Origin: CAZLGO01 sp964559295 | GTDB lineage: Archaea > Methanobacteriota > Methanobacteria > Methanobacteriales > Methanobacteriaceae | DNA length: 8,774 bases | Direction of reading: 5' to 3' | NCBI GenBank assembly: GCA_964559295.1 | Contig: CAZLGO010000073.1 | Location: 1-8,774, forward strand | In this document: positions 1-6,583 of the stretch, piece after piece | How positions within the stretch are numbered: the first letter of the stretch is position 1 | How the letters are laid out: every line of letters begins with the position of its first letter | Position numbers and translations under genes: made by a program | Notes under the pieces: generated by a model | Told to the model about the DNA's origin: nothing | Seen by the model: the letters and a program-made list of their open reading frames with translations, nothing else | The model's database searches: none

Positions 1-101
1 AAACTTGCTAAACCAAACCGAAAAACTTAGGTTTTTCAAAATTCTCTATAGTTTTTCTGACGTTCATGAGAATGATATCTTCTCTTGTGTTTGTATTAGA
101 T

Positions 102-113
102 AAAAAGATTTTT
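102..113. terminator. A5/T5 dyad, possible oligo-T terminator
   Basis: AAAAAGATTTTT places a run of five T on each strand. On the minus strand the T-run comes about 35 bases after the hydrolase stop codon, where an archaeal oligo-T terminator would be expected. On the plus strand it could serve a gene entering from the left edge. The arms flank only two bases, so it is not a usual hairpin. The tracts are short, hence the low confidence. Confidence 0.35.
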
Positions 114-140
114 CTTGGACTTATTGATTAAACATAAAGC

Positions 141-806
141 TTAATGTCTCAAAAATGATACAGATAAGAAAAATCCCCACAAAACCAGTAAAACGGTTCC
201 ACAACCCTTCTTGCATCTTTTGGATGATATGGGATTAAAAAGTTCTATGCCTCTCGGGGTGAAAAGATCTAAGATGATATGGCTTAAACATCCTAATAAT
301 ATGGCAATAAAGATATAATACAAATGAAATTTGGGTAATGGGGTGATAAATATGCCAATAGATGTTAAAAAGCAAAATACAGGTATTATCTTCTTGTTTA
401 AAATCATCAGCCCTAAAATGATTGATATTATTATAAAAGAAACATAATTGTTGATTTTATAGATTTCAAGCAGAATATTTAGCCCTAAAACAAAAAAGGC
501 AAGAAAAACTGCTACAACAAATATTCCAATGAGTGAATGCATAAACCCCCTATGCAACGATATATAAAAAAGAATAGCTGATATAATAAGAAATATACCT
601 ACCAAAAAAGGTAATTTTAATATATACAATAAAGACGATAGCAAAACTCCAAAAATAGCCATGATAATTAAATTTTTATTTTTGATGTGATGATCCATAT
701 CAAGAATAGATGCCCCAAGAACCGCAAGTGAGAGATAAAAAACGTCACGAAAAAAAGGTAAGGTCATTATTATTGAAAATAAAACGTGTTTTTTGTAGGA
801 GGACAT
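141..806 (-). CDS. Membrane-bound metal-dependent hydrolase, YdjM/DUF457-like
   Basis: This 221-residue integral membrane protein looks like the YdjM/LexA-binding membrane-hydrolase family, whose substrate is unknown. Conserved polar residues sit between hydrophobic helices: Asp36, Asp38, His39 and His40 (LDMDHH), His85 and His90 (HRGFMH), and His176 and Asp180 followed by TPRGIELFNP. In this family such residues are thought to bind metal at the membrane. About five to seven hydrophobic segments fill the rest, including roughly residues 20-35, 45-82, 92-115, 121-157 and 163-180, plus a C-terminal helix at 203-218. I chose the ATG at 806 because GTGAT lies three bases upstream (810-814). An in-frame TTG at 833 would add nine residues, overlap the upstream gene and lacks such a site. 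The gene begins 13 bases after the deacylase-like gene ends, so the two are probably co-transcribed. The family call is fairly sure; function is unknown. Confidence 0.82.
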   Translation of the reverse strand: MSSYKKHVLFSIIMTLPFFRDVFYLSLAVLGASILDMDHHIKNKNLIIMAIFGVLLSSLLYILKLPFLVGIFLIISAILFYISLHRGFMHSLIGIFVVAVFLAFFVLGLNILLEIYKINNYVSFIIISIILGLMILNKKIIPVFCFLTSIGIFITPLPKFHLYYIFIAILLGCLSHIILDLFTPRGIELFNPISSKRCKKGCGTVLLVLWGFFLSVSFLRH

Positions 807-819
807 CTTATCACATTTT

Positions 820-1542
820 CTAGATGATACCAAAGTATTTCAGATATGAGATCATCTGAAGATAGGATCTTTCTGGGCTTCCTTCATCTACCTCACCGTG
901 ATTTGACACAACCTCACATGTTACAGCTGGAATTCCAGCCAAATTACATTCATCCTCAAGTGCTCCAGAATAAGAAGTTCCCGCGTTCTCATAGCAGATC
1001 ATCCGTGAAGAAGTTGCTTGAATCATATGATTTGCTATCCTAAAACTCTCATAACAAGGATTTTTGGAACAAAAGATACTTTCTTCACCTGGATTGCCCT
1101 TAGGTTTGGTTGAATGAAAATCTGCCATAGAACCTATATCAAGCATCTTGATTGTTTTTATTATATTATTGGATATTACACCATCCTTTGAAGCTGCCCT
1201 GTTCATATCGATACCATTGAATCTTCTTGAATTTTCCATAGTAGCATAGGGTATTGCAAATGGGATTACATAAAAAGTTCCCCTTAATTTATGCCCAAGC
1301 AATTTATCTATAAGCCAAAGAGCGGCTATTTGTGGAGATAGTTCGTTTCCATGGACACCGGCTGTTATCATAACCTTCGGATAACCTTCTCCAAGTTTAA
1401 TAAGTGGTGTGCCAAATCTTGCAGCATCTATTATCTTATGGATTATTTGACTGCCAGATATATATTCCACAATAAATTTGTTTTTTTCAACGTCTCCACC
1501 AGTTTCATAAGATATAATGCTTATGTTCCCTTTTAATGCCAT
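820..1542 (-). CDS. Zinc-dependent deacylase-like protein (succinylglutamate desuccinylase/aspartoacylase, DUF2119-like)
   Basis: This 240-residue soluble protein has the pattern of the M14-like aspartoacylase/desuccinylase superfamily. Those enzymes use one zinc ion to hydrolyse an amide or peptide bond. The signature is GVHGNE with His64 and Glu67, then NGIDMNR at 109-115 (substrate-carboxylate Asn-Arg type), DFHS with the third zinc ligand His143, and CEV with likely catalytic Glu210. The natural substrate cannot be read from sequence. It resembles the archaeal group often labelled DUF2119, recalled from memory. I start it at the ATG at 1542, which has GGAGGG four bases upstream (1547-1552). 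The reading frame stays open to 1680, but that extension would cross the promoter and first codons of the divergent argG gene. It is transcribed away from argG and followed after 13 bases by the membrane hydrolase. Family confidence is high, function low. Confidence 0.85.
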   Translation of the reverse strand: MALKGNISIISYETGGDVEKNKFIVEYISGSQIIHKIIDAARFGTPLIKLGEGYPKVMITAGVHGNELSPQIAALWLIDKLLGHKLRGTFYVIPFAIPYATMENSRRFNGIDMNRAASKDGVISNNIIKTIKMLDIGSMADFHSTKPKGNPGEESIFCSKNPCYESFRIANHMIQATSSRMICYENAGTSYSGALEDECNLAGIPAVTCEVVSNHGEVDEGSPERSYLQMISYLKYFGII

Positions 1543-1546
1543 AATT

Positions 1547-1552
1547 CCCTCC
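1547..1552 (-). promoter_or_regulatory. Ribosome binding site deciding the 1542 start
   Basis: On the minus strand GGAGGG lies four bases before the ATG at 1542. It fixes the short 240-residue form of the deacylase-like protein and rules against the longer frame that runs back into argG. Confidence 0.7.
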
Positions 1553-1579
1553 AGATTTAAATTGGGAATATCATCATAA

Positions 1580-1612
1580 TTACTATATATTTTCTGCAGA
1601 ATCATATAAATA
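1580..1612. promoter_or_regulatory. Divergent promoter region, argG / deacylase-like gene
   Basis: The 85 bases between the two start codons hold two TATA-like elements. TACTATATAT (1581-1590, plus) is spaced to start argG transcription near 1610-1615, leaving a leader of about 15 bases that contains GGTGAT at 1617-1622. On the minus strand ATTTATATGATT (1600-1611) could start the deacylase gene near 1580. The nearly symmetric TATATA core at 1584-1590 could also serve the minus strand. The two promoters therefore overlap. Start sites are inferred from the usual 25-base archaeal spacing. Confidence 0.55.
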
Positions 1613-1627
1613 ACAAGGTGATCTAAA

Positions 1628-2809
1628 ATGGAAAAAGTGGTTCTTGCCTTCAGCGGTGGTTTGGATACCTCAGTTTGCATAAAGTTACTTCAGGAAAAAT
1701 ACGGCATGGATGTCATAACAGCCTGTGTGGATGTAGGACAGCCAAAAGAAGAAATTGAAAGACCAGCATCAGTTGCAAATGAAATCAAGGTTCTTAAACA
1801 TTACACTATTGACGCAAAAGAAGAATTTGCAAGAGATTTTATATTCAGAGCTATTAAGGCCAATGCCATTTATGAAGGATATCCCCTAAGTACAGCTCTC
1901 GCAAGACCTCTAATAGCTATGAAAATTGTAGAACTTGCCAAAAAGGAAGGTGCGACTGCAATTGCCCATGGATGTACTGGGAAAGGAAATGATCAGTTCA
2001 GATTCGAGGCAATAATAAGGTCTATGTCTGATTGTGATGTAATAGCACCCATAAGGGAGTTAAATCTCACCAGAACTGAGGAAATTGAGTATGCAAAGTC
2101 CTGTGGTATACCACTTCCCTCTGGTAAACCTTACAGCATCGATGAAAACATGTGGGGAAGATCCATCGAAGGAGATATCCTTGAGGATCCTATGGTAGAG
2201 CCTCCAGAGGATGCTTTCAGCTGGACGCGTTCAACCTATGATGCACCAGAAGATGCCCTGATTCTAGAGATGGGATTTGAGAATGGAGTTCCCGTATCCT
2301 TAGATGGTAAAAAAATGGCGCCTCTGGATATAATTGCTGAATGTAACAGAATTGCTGGTATGTATGGCATTGGAAGAGTTGATATAATTGAAGATAGAAT
2401 AATTGGGTTAAAATCAAGGGAAGTTTATGAAACACCCGCCGCAATTTTAATTATAACTGCACATAAAGCATTGGAACAGATCATATTAACTAAAGACGAA
2501 TTAAAATTCGCTGAACTGGTAAGTGGAACATATGCCGAGCTTATCTACAATGGATTATGGCATGAACCCTTAAGAGAGGACCTAGACTGCCTCATAGACA
2601 ATATGCAGAAAAGAGTAACTGGAATTGTCAAATTAAGACTTCACAAAGGTAATTTAAGGGTGGTAGGAAGAGAATCTCCTTACAGCCTCTATAAAAGGGA
2701 AATGATCTCATTTGAAGATAAAGAAATGGATCAGCGAGAAATCGCTGGGATGGTAAAAAATTATGGTATACAAGCTGCAATTTACCATAAAATCCGAAAA
2801 AAAGATTAG
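1628..2809 (+). CDS. argG: Argininosuccinate synthase
   Basis: ArgG joins citrulline and aspartate using ATP, giving argininosuccinate, AMP and pyrophosphate. This is the penultimate step of arginine synthesis in the cytoplasm. The 393-residue product is full length for the family (about 390-410). All hallmark motifs are present: the N-type ATP pyrophosphatase loop AFSGGLDTS (7-15), YPLSTALARPLIA (85-97), GCTGKGNDQFRFE (115-127), SIDENMWGRSIEGDILEDP (170-188) and the synthetase-domain segment GRVDIIEDRIIGLKSREVYE (249-268). The ATG at 1628 has GGTGAT five bases upstream. It is divergent from the deacylase-like gene and followed 43 bases later by a small membrane protein gene that may be co-transcribed. 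argH is not in the window. The assignment is essentially certain. Confidence 0.98.
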   Translation: MEKVVLAFSGGLDTSVCIKLLQEKYGMDVITACVDVGQPKEEIERPASVANEIKVLKHYTIDAKEEFARDFIFRAIKANAIYEGYPLSTALARPLIAMKIVELAKKEGATAIAHGCTGKGNDQFRFEAIIRSMSDCDVIAPIRELNLTRTEEIEYAKSCGIPLPSGKPYSIDENMWGRSIEGDILEDPMVEPPEDAFSWTRSTYDAPEDALILEMGFENGVPVSLDGKKMAPLDIIAECNRIAGMYGIGRVDIIEDRIIGLKSREVYETPAAILIITAHKALEQIILTKDELKFAELVSGTYAELIYNGLWHEPLREDLDCLIDNMQKRVTGIVKLRLHKGNLRVVGRESPYSLYKREMISFEDKEMDQREIAGMVKNYGIQAAIYHKIRKKD

Positions 2810-2852
2810 ATTATGAAAAAATATAATATCTGAGCCTTAAGGTTGTGATATT

Positions 2853-3113
2853 ATGGGCATTTTAGGAATGCTTTTAGTCGGAATCTTGATCGTAGTTCTT
2901 GGCATATTTGGCATTAAAATTCTGCTTAAGGTGGGAAAATTAGCCATAACTATAATTGTTCACATGCTTCTGGGAGTTATACTCCTCTTTTTATTTAATC
3001 TACTCCCATTCTTTAAGATTCCAATAAATATAATAACAGTGGCCATCGCAGGTTTTGGTGGAATATTCGGGGTAGGGATTTTAATAATTGCTAGGGCTCT
3101 GGGGCTTTATTAG
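2853..3113 (+). CDS. Small BofA-family membrane protein (pro-sigmaK processing inhibitor-like)
   Basis: This 86-residue protein is almost wholly hydrophobic, with about three membrane segments (roughly 3-25, 31-52 and 58-80). The order of a glycine-rich first helix, a KLAITIIVH stretch, then FNLLPFFKIPINIITVAIAGFGGIFGVG matches the SigmaK/BofA family as I know it. In Bacillus BofA inhibits the SpoIVFB protease during sporulation. Archaea do not sporulate, so the role here is unknown; a membrane protease regulator or structural membrane protein are guesses. The ATG at 2853 has GTGAT at 2845-2849. It lies 43 bases after argG with only a weak TATA-like stretch (about 2816-2829), so read-through from argG is likely. 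Its TAG directly abuts the stop of convergent nnr. Confidence 0.75.
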   Translation: MGILGMLLVGILIVVLGIFGIKILLKVGKLAITIIVHMLLGVILLFLFNLLPFFKIPINIITVAIAGFGGIFGVGILIIARALGLY

Positions 3114-4586
3114 TTACTTGAATGCTTTAGGTATGAAATCCAAAAGATCGGTTGCAGTGAAATTGTAACCATATCTTTCCATTGCCAGATCCCCAGCCCT
3201 ACCATTTATAAAAGCTCCGAGACAGGATGCTTCGAAGGTATCATGACCCTGCGCCATCAATCCACCCACAACACCAGCAAGACAATCTCCTGTACCGCCA
3301 ACCGTCATTCCAGGATTCCCTGTGGCATTTAGCCTTGTTTTGTCACCATCTGATATTACATCGAGAGCGCCTTTTAGGAGAATGATGCATCCACTTTTAT
3401 TTGAAGCTTTCGAGACGATCTTCATTCTATCTTTCAATTTTTCAGGGGCATCTAGATCAAAAAGAGCTTTAAATTCAGTAGCATGTGGTGTTAAAACTAC
3501 ATTATTTTTTTTAATTTTTAATTTGTCTATATCTAAAAGTTTTAAGGCATCTGCATCCATCACAATTGGTTTTTTAAGGCGGGGTATTAAATCGTTGAGT
3601 GCAGAAGCCACCTCATCCTGAGTCCCAATTCCACACCCTATAACCACCGAATCAACGTTTTCTGAAATTTTTAGTATTTTATCTACATCCTTCATGCCAA
3701 TGAATTCGTCTGATAGAGTTCTTACAATAAGATCTGGAGAGTATGATCTTATTGTTGAAGACACTATCCTTGGGCAGGCGACATAAACCAGATCCACTCC
3801 TGATCTAAACGAAGAAAGAGCTGCAAGAGCTGGGGCACCAGAATAACCTAAACTCCCACCCACAACAAGAACCTTTCCATTAACTCCCTTATGGGACTCT
3901 GGATCTCTTTTTTTTAATCTAAGAAGATCCCCTGGACCTACAAAGACCTCTGCTTCCTTTGGAATTCCAATATCGCAGACAACAATTTTTCCTACGTACC
4001 GTGGATCTGCTTTTTTAAGACCAGTTTTTGCCTTATGGAACGTCATCGTCACATCGGCCATTACAGCTTTATCATGGACTTCTCCAGTTAGTGGATCAAG
4101 CCCGCTTGGAACATCCACAGATATTTTAAAGCCACCTGATTCATTTATAACATCAATCGCACTTGATACCGGTTCTTTTAGCTTTCCTTTTATTCCTGTC
4201 CCAAGTATTGCATCTAAAACAATTTTTGCATCTGTTCTATCAAGATAAGATGAGTCTTCGATTCTCTGGATTTTGAGAGGGCTTAAACCTATTTGAATAT
4301 TTTGAAGAATATTCCAGTTTGCTTTAGCCTCTTCTGACCTTATCCTCGAAGGATGGCTTAAAAGAAAAACTTCAACTTCAAAACCTTTGTTTAGAAGATG
4401 CCTTGCAGCAACGAATCCGTCTCCACCATTTCCACCAGTACCTGCAAATATGGCTACTTTGCAGGGTTTTGAAATCTCTGATATGTTATGGGCAAGGCAT
4501 CTGCCAGCATTTTCCATCAGAGATAGTTTTGAAATACCCAAGCTTTCAGAATTACTATCAACGACCATCATGTCCTTCGGAGTCAT
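3114..4586 (-). CDS. nnr: Bifunctional NAD(P)H-hydrate epimerase / ADP-dependent NAD(P)H-hydrate dehydratase
   Basis: This enzyme repairs NADH and NADPH that have become hydrated. The N-terminal domain (about 1-215, YjeF_N) interconverts R and S hydrates. The C-terminal domain (about 225-490, a ribokinase-like fold) dehydrates the S form using ADP in archaea and bacteria. Visible epimerase motifs are GTGGNGGDGFVAARHL (49-64), DAILGTG (125-131) and VDVPSGLD (157-164). Dehydratase motifs are VVGGSLGYSGAP (241-252), TPHATEF (366-372) and NPGMTVGGTGDCLAG (424-438). At 490 residues it is full length for the fused form. I chose the ATG at 4586, with GTGAT three bases upstream (4590-4594). An in-frame TTG at 4616 would add ten residues without that signal. 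It converges on the BofA-like gene with no gap and is divergent from the potassium channel gene. Confidence 0.96.
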   Translation of the reverse strand: MTPKDMMVVDSNSESLGISKLSLMENAGRCLAHNISEISKPCKVAIFAGTGGNGGDGFVAARHLLNKGFEVEVFLLSHPSRIRSEEAKANWNILQNIQIGLSPLKIQRIEDSSYLDRTDAKIVLDAILGTGIKGKLKEPVSSAIDVINESGGFKISVDVPSGLDPLTGEVHDKAVMADVTMTFHKAKTGLKKADPRYVGKIVVCDIGIPKEAEVFVGPGDLLRLKKRDPESHKGVNGKVLVVGGSLGYSGAPALAALSSFRSGVDLVYVACPRIVSSTIRSYSPDLIVRTLSDEFIGMKDVDKILKISENVDSVVIGCGIGTQDEVASALNDLIPRLKKPIVMDADALKLLDIDKLKIKKNNVVLTPHATEFKALFDLDAPEKLKDRMKIVSKASNKSGCIILLKGALDVISDGDKTRLNATGNPGMTVGGTGDCLAGVVGGLMAQGHDTFEASCLGAFINGRAGDLAMERYGYNFTATDLLDFIPKAFK

Positions 4587-4682
4587 GTTATCACTATTTA
4601 TATGATTATAAATCAAATCATATTTAATCGTGACTTTGGAGATTATCTTAAAGAATTAGTTATATGAATGTAAGGTGATCTT
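4587..4682. promoter_or_regulatory. Divergent promoter region, nnr / potassium channel, with inverted repeat
   Basis: These 96 bases hold AT-rich TATA-like elements for both directions. ATTTATATGATT (4596-4607, plus) could serve the channel gene, and the complement of 4619-4628 could serve nnr. An 8-base inverted repeat, ATATGATT (4600-4607) and AATCATAT (4616-4623) with an 8-base spacer, overlaps these elements and could be an operator. GGTGAT at 4674-4679 is the channel ribosome binding site. The promoter calls rest only on position and composition. Confidence 0.45.
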
Positions 4683-6578
4683 GTGCCTGAATTCCCACGT
4701 ATTCCTATCAGCTCTTATGCTGTGTTGGTCTACGCTGTGGTAGCTCTGTTAATATTAATATTTTATGGTATAATCGGATCTATGTTTCTTATGGATTTGG
4801 ATCCAGTGAGTGCTTTTTATTTTACCATAATAACTGTAGCTACTATAGGTTACGGGGACATCATTCCTGTAACTTCCATACAAAAGCTTTTTGTAGTAAC
4901 CCTTGTTTTAGGTGGGGTTGGGATACTCGCATATACATTTGGTTTAATAATAACGGTGGTTACAATGGCAATAGAAGAAATTACAACTGGTGCTAAAGTA
5001 AAAAGGATGATATCTAAGGCAAAGAATCATTTTGTTCTTTGTGGTCATGGTAGAGTTGGCAGTGCGGTTTTTAAGGAACTTAGAAAAAGAAATCATAAGG
5101 CGATTATAATCGAAAAAAACAGGAAGATCGTAGAAACTTTATGGGAAGATCCAGAGATCCTTGCAATTCCGGGAGACGCTACTGACGAAAAACTGCTGTT
5201 AGATGCAGGTATAAAGAGAGCAAGAGGGATTATAATAACCACAGGAGATGATGCAGACAACCTTTTTATTACATTGACAGCAAAGGACCTAAATCCAGAT
5301 ATATGGGCGGTTGTAAGGGTAGGTAAAAGTGAGAATGTCAAGAGACTTCAGCATGCTGGAGCAGATCGAGTGATTCTACCTGAAGTTAGTGGTGGGGAGG
5401 ACATATACTTTGCAGCAATTGAACCTACCATGATGAAGATCACAGAGAAACATGACGTAGAAAACATAATAGAAGATATACGAAAGGAGACGGAGATCAT
5501 ATTAAAACATGGTTGCACCTTGGAGAACATAGAATATCACTTACCAGAATTTAGAGAACCATTGAAGAGGAAAATCGAGATATCTAAAATTGAAGAATTA
5601 AATCGATTTTTAAGTAGCTTGAAACGTGATATTGCAAAAAAAATGTCATTAGAACGGATATACGAATCTGCAAGTGGAATCCATTCTCACTGGATCTCAG
5701 GGCCTGATAAGGAAAGCCTAAATATGGTAGCAGATGATCTTAAAAAAGAAGGTTTTCTTTTAGGTTTTAATTTATCTGATAAAGAAATAAGAGAAATAGT
5801 AAAAAAATATGGAAGAACCATTGAGATCGTTATAAAACCAGAGATTAAAGTCACAGAAACACACATGGTAGAAGATATACGTGAAGAGACCGAGATCATC
5901 TTAGGACATGGATGTACCATAGAGGATATAGAGTATTATCCGCCTGAATTTAAGGAGCCATTGCACAGAAAAATAGGTGTATCAAAGACAGAAAAGATGG
6001 AACGATTTTTAGATAGCTTAGAACGTGACCATGCAAAGAAAGAATCCTTAGATAGGTTATATGCTCTTTCAGGTGGAATCCACTCCCACAGGATCTCGGG
6101 ACCTTCTACCAAAAGTCTTAGAGAGGTGGAAAGAGACTTAAGGAAAAAAGGCTTTCTTTTGGGTGTTAATCTATCCGACAAAGAAATAAAAGACGTGATT
6201 AAAGAATATAGCGGAGTTGTTGAAATAACTGTGAAACATGGAGTCGAGGAACTCGATGATAAGAGGATCATAATAATGACAGGAGGTAGGATCTTAGGCT
6301 CAAACCACTATCTTCCTGGTGTAAGGCAAGTTGTAACGAGAAAAATGTATTTAAGATCCCCAGAAGATCTAAAAAAGTGTGAAGAAGAGCTTAAAAGACT
6401 TGATGCCAGAAGATCTCTTGAGGCTTTATATAAAACATCAAAATATGTACACTCTCATAGAGTTTTTGCACCTGATGTTAAAACCATAAAGAAAATAGAA
6501 AAAGAGCTTAGCGAGAAAGGGATACTAGTTGGCGTTAATATGCCAGAGGAGGAAATATGGAGGATGGTTGAAAAATAA
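4683..6578 (+). CDS. MthK-like potassium channel with RCK domain and three novel C-terminal repeats
   Basis: This 631-residue protein is a two-helix potassium channel fused to a cytoplasmic ligand-sensing region. Helix one spans about 11-34, the pore helix 42-53, the selectivity filter is TIGYGD (54-59), and helix two about 67-97. An RCK N-terminal Rossmann domain follows (about 115-236), with GHGRVG (121-126), Glu144 at the end of the second strand, PGDATDEKLL (163-172) and HAGADRVILPE (224-234). The intact GxGxxG plus acid suggests nucleotide binding. In place of one RCK_C domain, residues 262-631 form three copies of an unrecognised domain, each with His-Ser-His (334-336, 467-469, 590-592). 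The GTG start at 4683 has GGTGAT three bases before it. Divergent from nnr, it ends 5 bases from convergent ftr. The channel part is certain; ion and ligand responses of the repeats are unknown. Confidence 0.93.
   Translation: MPEFPRIPISSYAVLVYAVVALLILIFYGIIGSMFLMDLDPVSAFYFTIITVATIGYGDIIPVTSIQKLFVVTLVLGGVGILAYTFGLIITVVTMAIEEITTGAKVKRMISKAKNHFVLCGHGRVGSAVFKELRKRNHKAIIIEKNRKIVETLWEDPEILAIPGDATDEKLLLDAGIKRARGIIITTGDDADNLFITLTAKDLNPDIWAVVRVGKSENVKRLQHAGADRVILPEVSGGEDIYFAAIEPTMMKITEKHDVENIIEDIRKETEIILKHGCTLENIEYHLPEFREPLKRKIEISKIEELNRFLSSLKRDIAKKMSLERIYESASGIHSHWISGPDKESLNMVADDLKKEGFLLGFNLSDKEIREIVKKYGRTIEIVIKPEIKVTETHMVEDIREETEIILGHGCTIEDIEYYPPEFKEPLHRKIGVSKTEKMERFLDSLERDHAKKESLDRLYALSGGIHSHRISGPSTKSLREVERDLRKKGFLLGVNLSDKEIKDVIKEYSGVVEITVKHGVEELDDKRIIIMTGGRILGSNHYLPGVRQVVTRKMYLRSPEDLKKCEEELKRLDARRSLEALYKTSKYVHSHRVFAPDVKTIKKIEKELSEKGILVGVNMPEEEIWRMVEK
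5466..5846 (+). repeat. Channel C-terminal repeat 1 (residues 262-388)
   Basis: This is the first copy of the novel domain. It contains EDIRKETEIILKHGC (264-278), LPEFREPLKRKI (287-298), IHSHWISGP (333-341) and GFLLGFNLSDKEI (357-369). It matches copy 2 without a single gap at an offset of 133 residues (399 bases), with about 60 percent identity over 125 residues by hand count. The DNA is also visibly similar, so it is an in-frame tandem duplication. Confidence 0.88.
5865..6245 (+). repeat. Channel C-terminal repeat 2 (residues 395-521)
   Basis: This is the second copy, with EDIREETEIILGHGC (397-411), PPEFKEPLHRKI (420-431), IHSHRISGP (466-474) and GFLLGVNLSDKEI (490-502). Most differences from copy 1 are conservative. 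The exact preservation of length between the two argues that both are folded and under selection. It connects to copy 3 through a short acidic and basic linker near 518-528. Confidence 0.88.
6255..6575 (+). repeat. Channel C-terminal repeat 3, diverged (residues 525-631)
   Basis: This third copy is about 10 residues shorter in period and much more diverged. It aligns by YLPG (543-546), TRKMYL (552-557), SLEALY (578-583), VHSHRVFAP (589-597) and GILVGVNMPEEEI (613-625). About half the residues from the His-Ser-His motif onward match copy 2. Its cysteine-containing EIILGHGC-like N-terminal strand is replaced by RIIIMTGG (528-535). It runs to the protein end, with no RCK_C domain after it. Confidence 0.8.
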
Positions 6579-6583
6579 AAAAA
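6571..6583 (-). terminator. Oligo-T terminator of the ftr operon
   Basis: On the minus strand the ftr stop codon is followed at once by seven T (6577-6583), an A, and five more T (6571-6575). This is the usual archaeal intrinsic signal, with no hairpin needed. The tract overlaps the last codons and stop of the convergent channel gene, so it is also coding sequence on the other strand. Confidence 0.6.

Noticed and set aside
8..132. Open frames at the left edge: a plus-strand tail from the edge to a TAA at 101-103, and its minus-strand shadow ending in TAG at 8-10
   Set aside because: The two frames occupy the same codon register, so at most one is real. The minus frame has only a late ATG at 67 with no ribosome binding site. 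The plus tail (about 33 residues) could be the end of a convergent gene, and the A5/T5 dyad at 102-113 would fit, but no family is recognisable.
807..833. TTG start for the membrane hydrolase, overlapping the upstream gene
   Set aside because: The ATG at 806 has GTGAT at the right distance and a sequence (MSSYKKHVLFS) that looks like a family N-terminus.
1543..1680. N-terminal extension of the deacylase-like protein by 46 residues
   Set aside because: It would overlap the argG start and promoter, and the extra residues do not look like the family. The ATG at 1542 has a good GGAGGG site.
5093..6271. Minus-strand open frames across the channel gene, several in similar positions in the repeats
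   Set aside because: They are serine- and isoleucine-rich shadows of the plus-strand repeats, with no ribosome binding sites or recognisable domains.
5466..6575. Whether the repeats are a CRISPR array, transposon or assembly artefact
   Set aside because: The units are in frame, coding, long (about 400 bases) and diverged from each other with mainly conservative changes. That fits selected protein domains, not an array or a collapsed or duplicated assembly.
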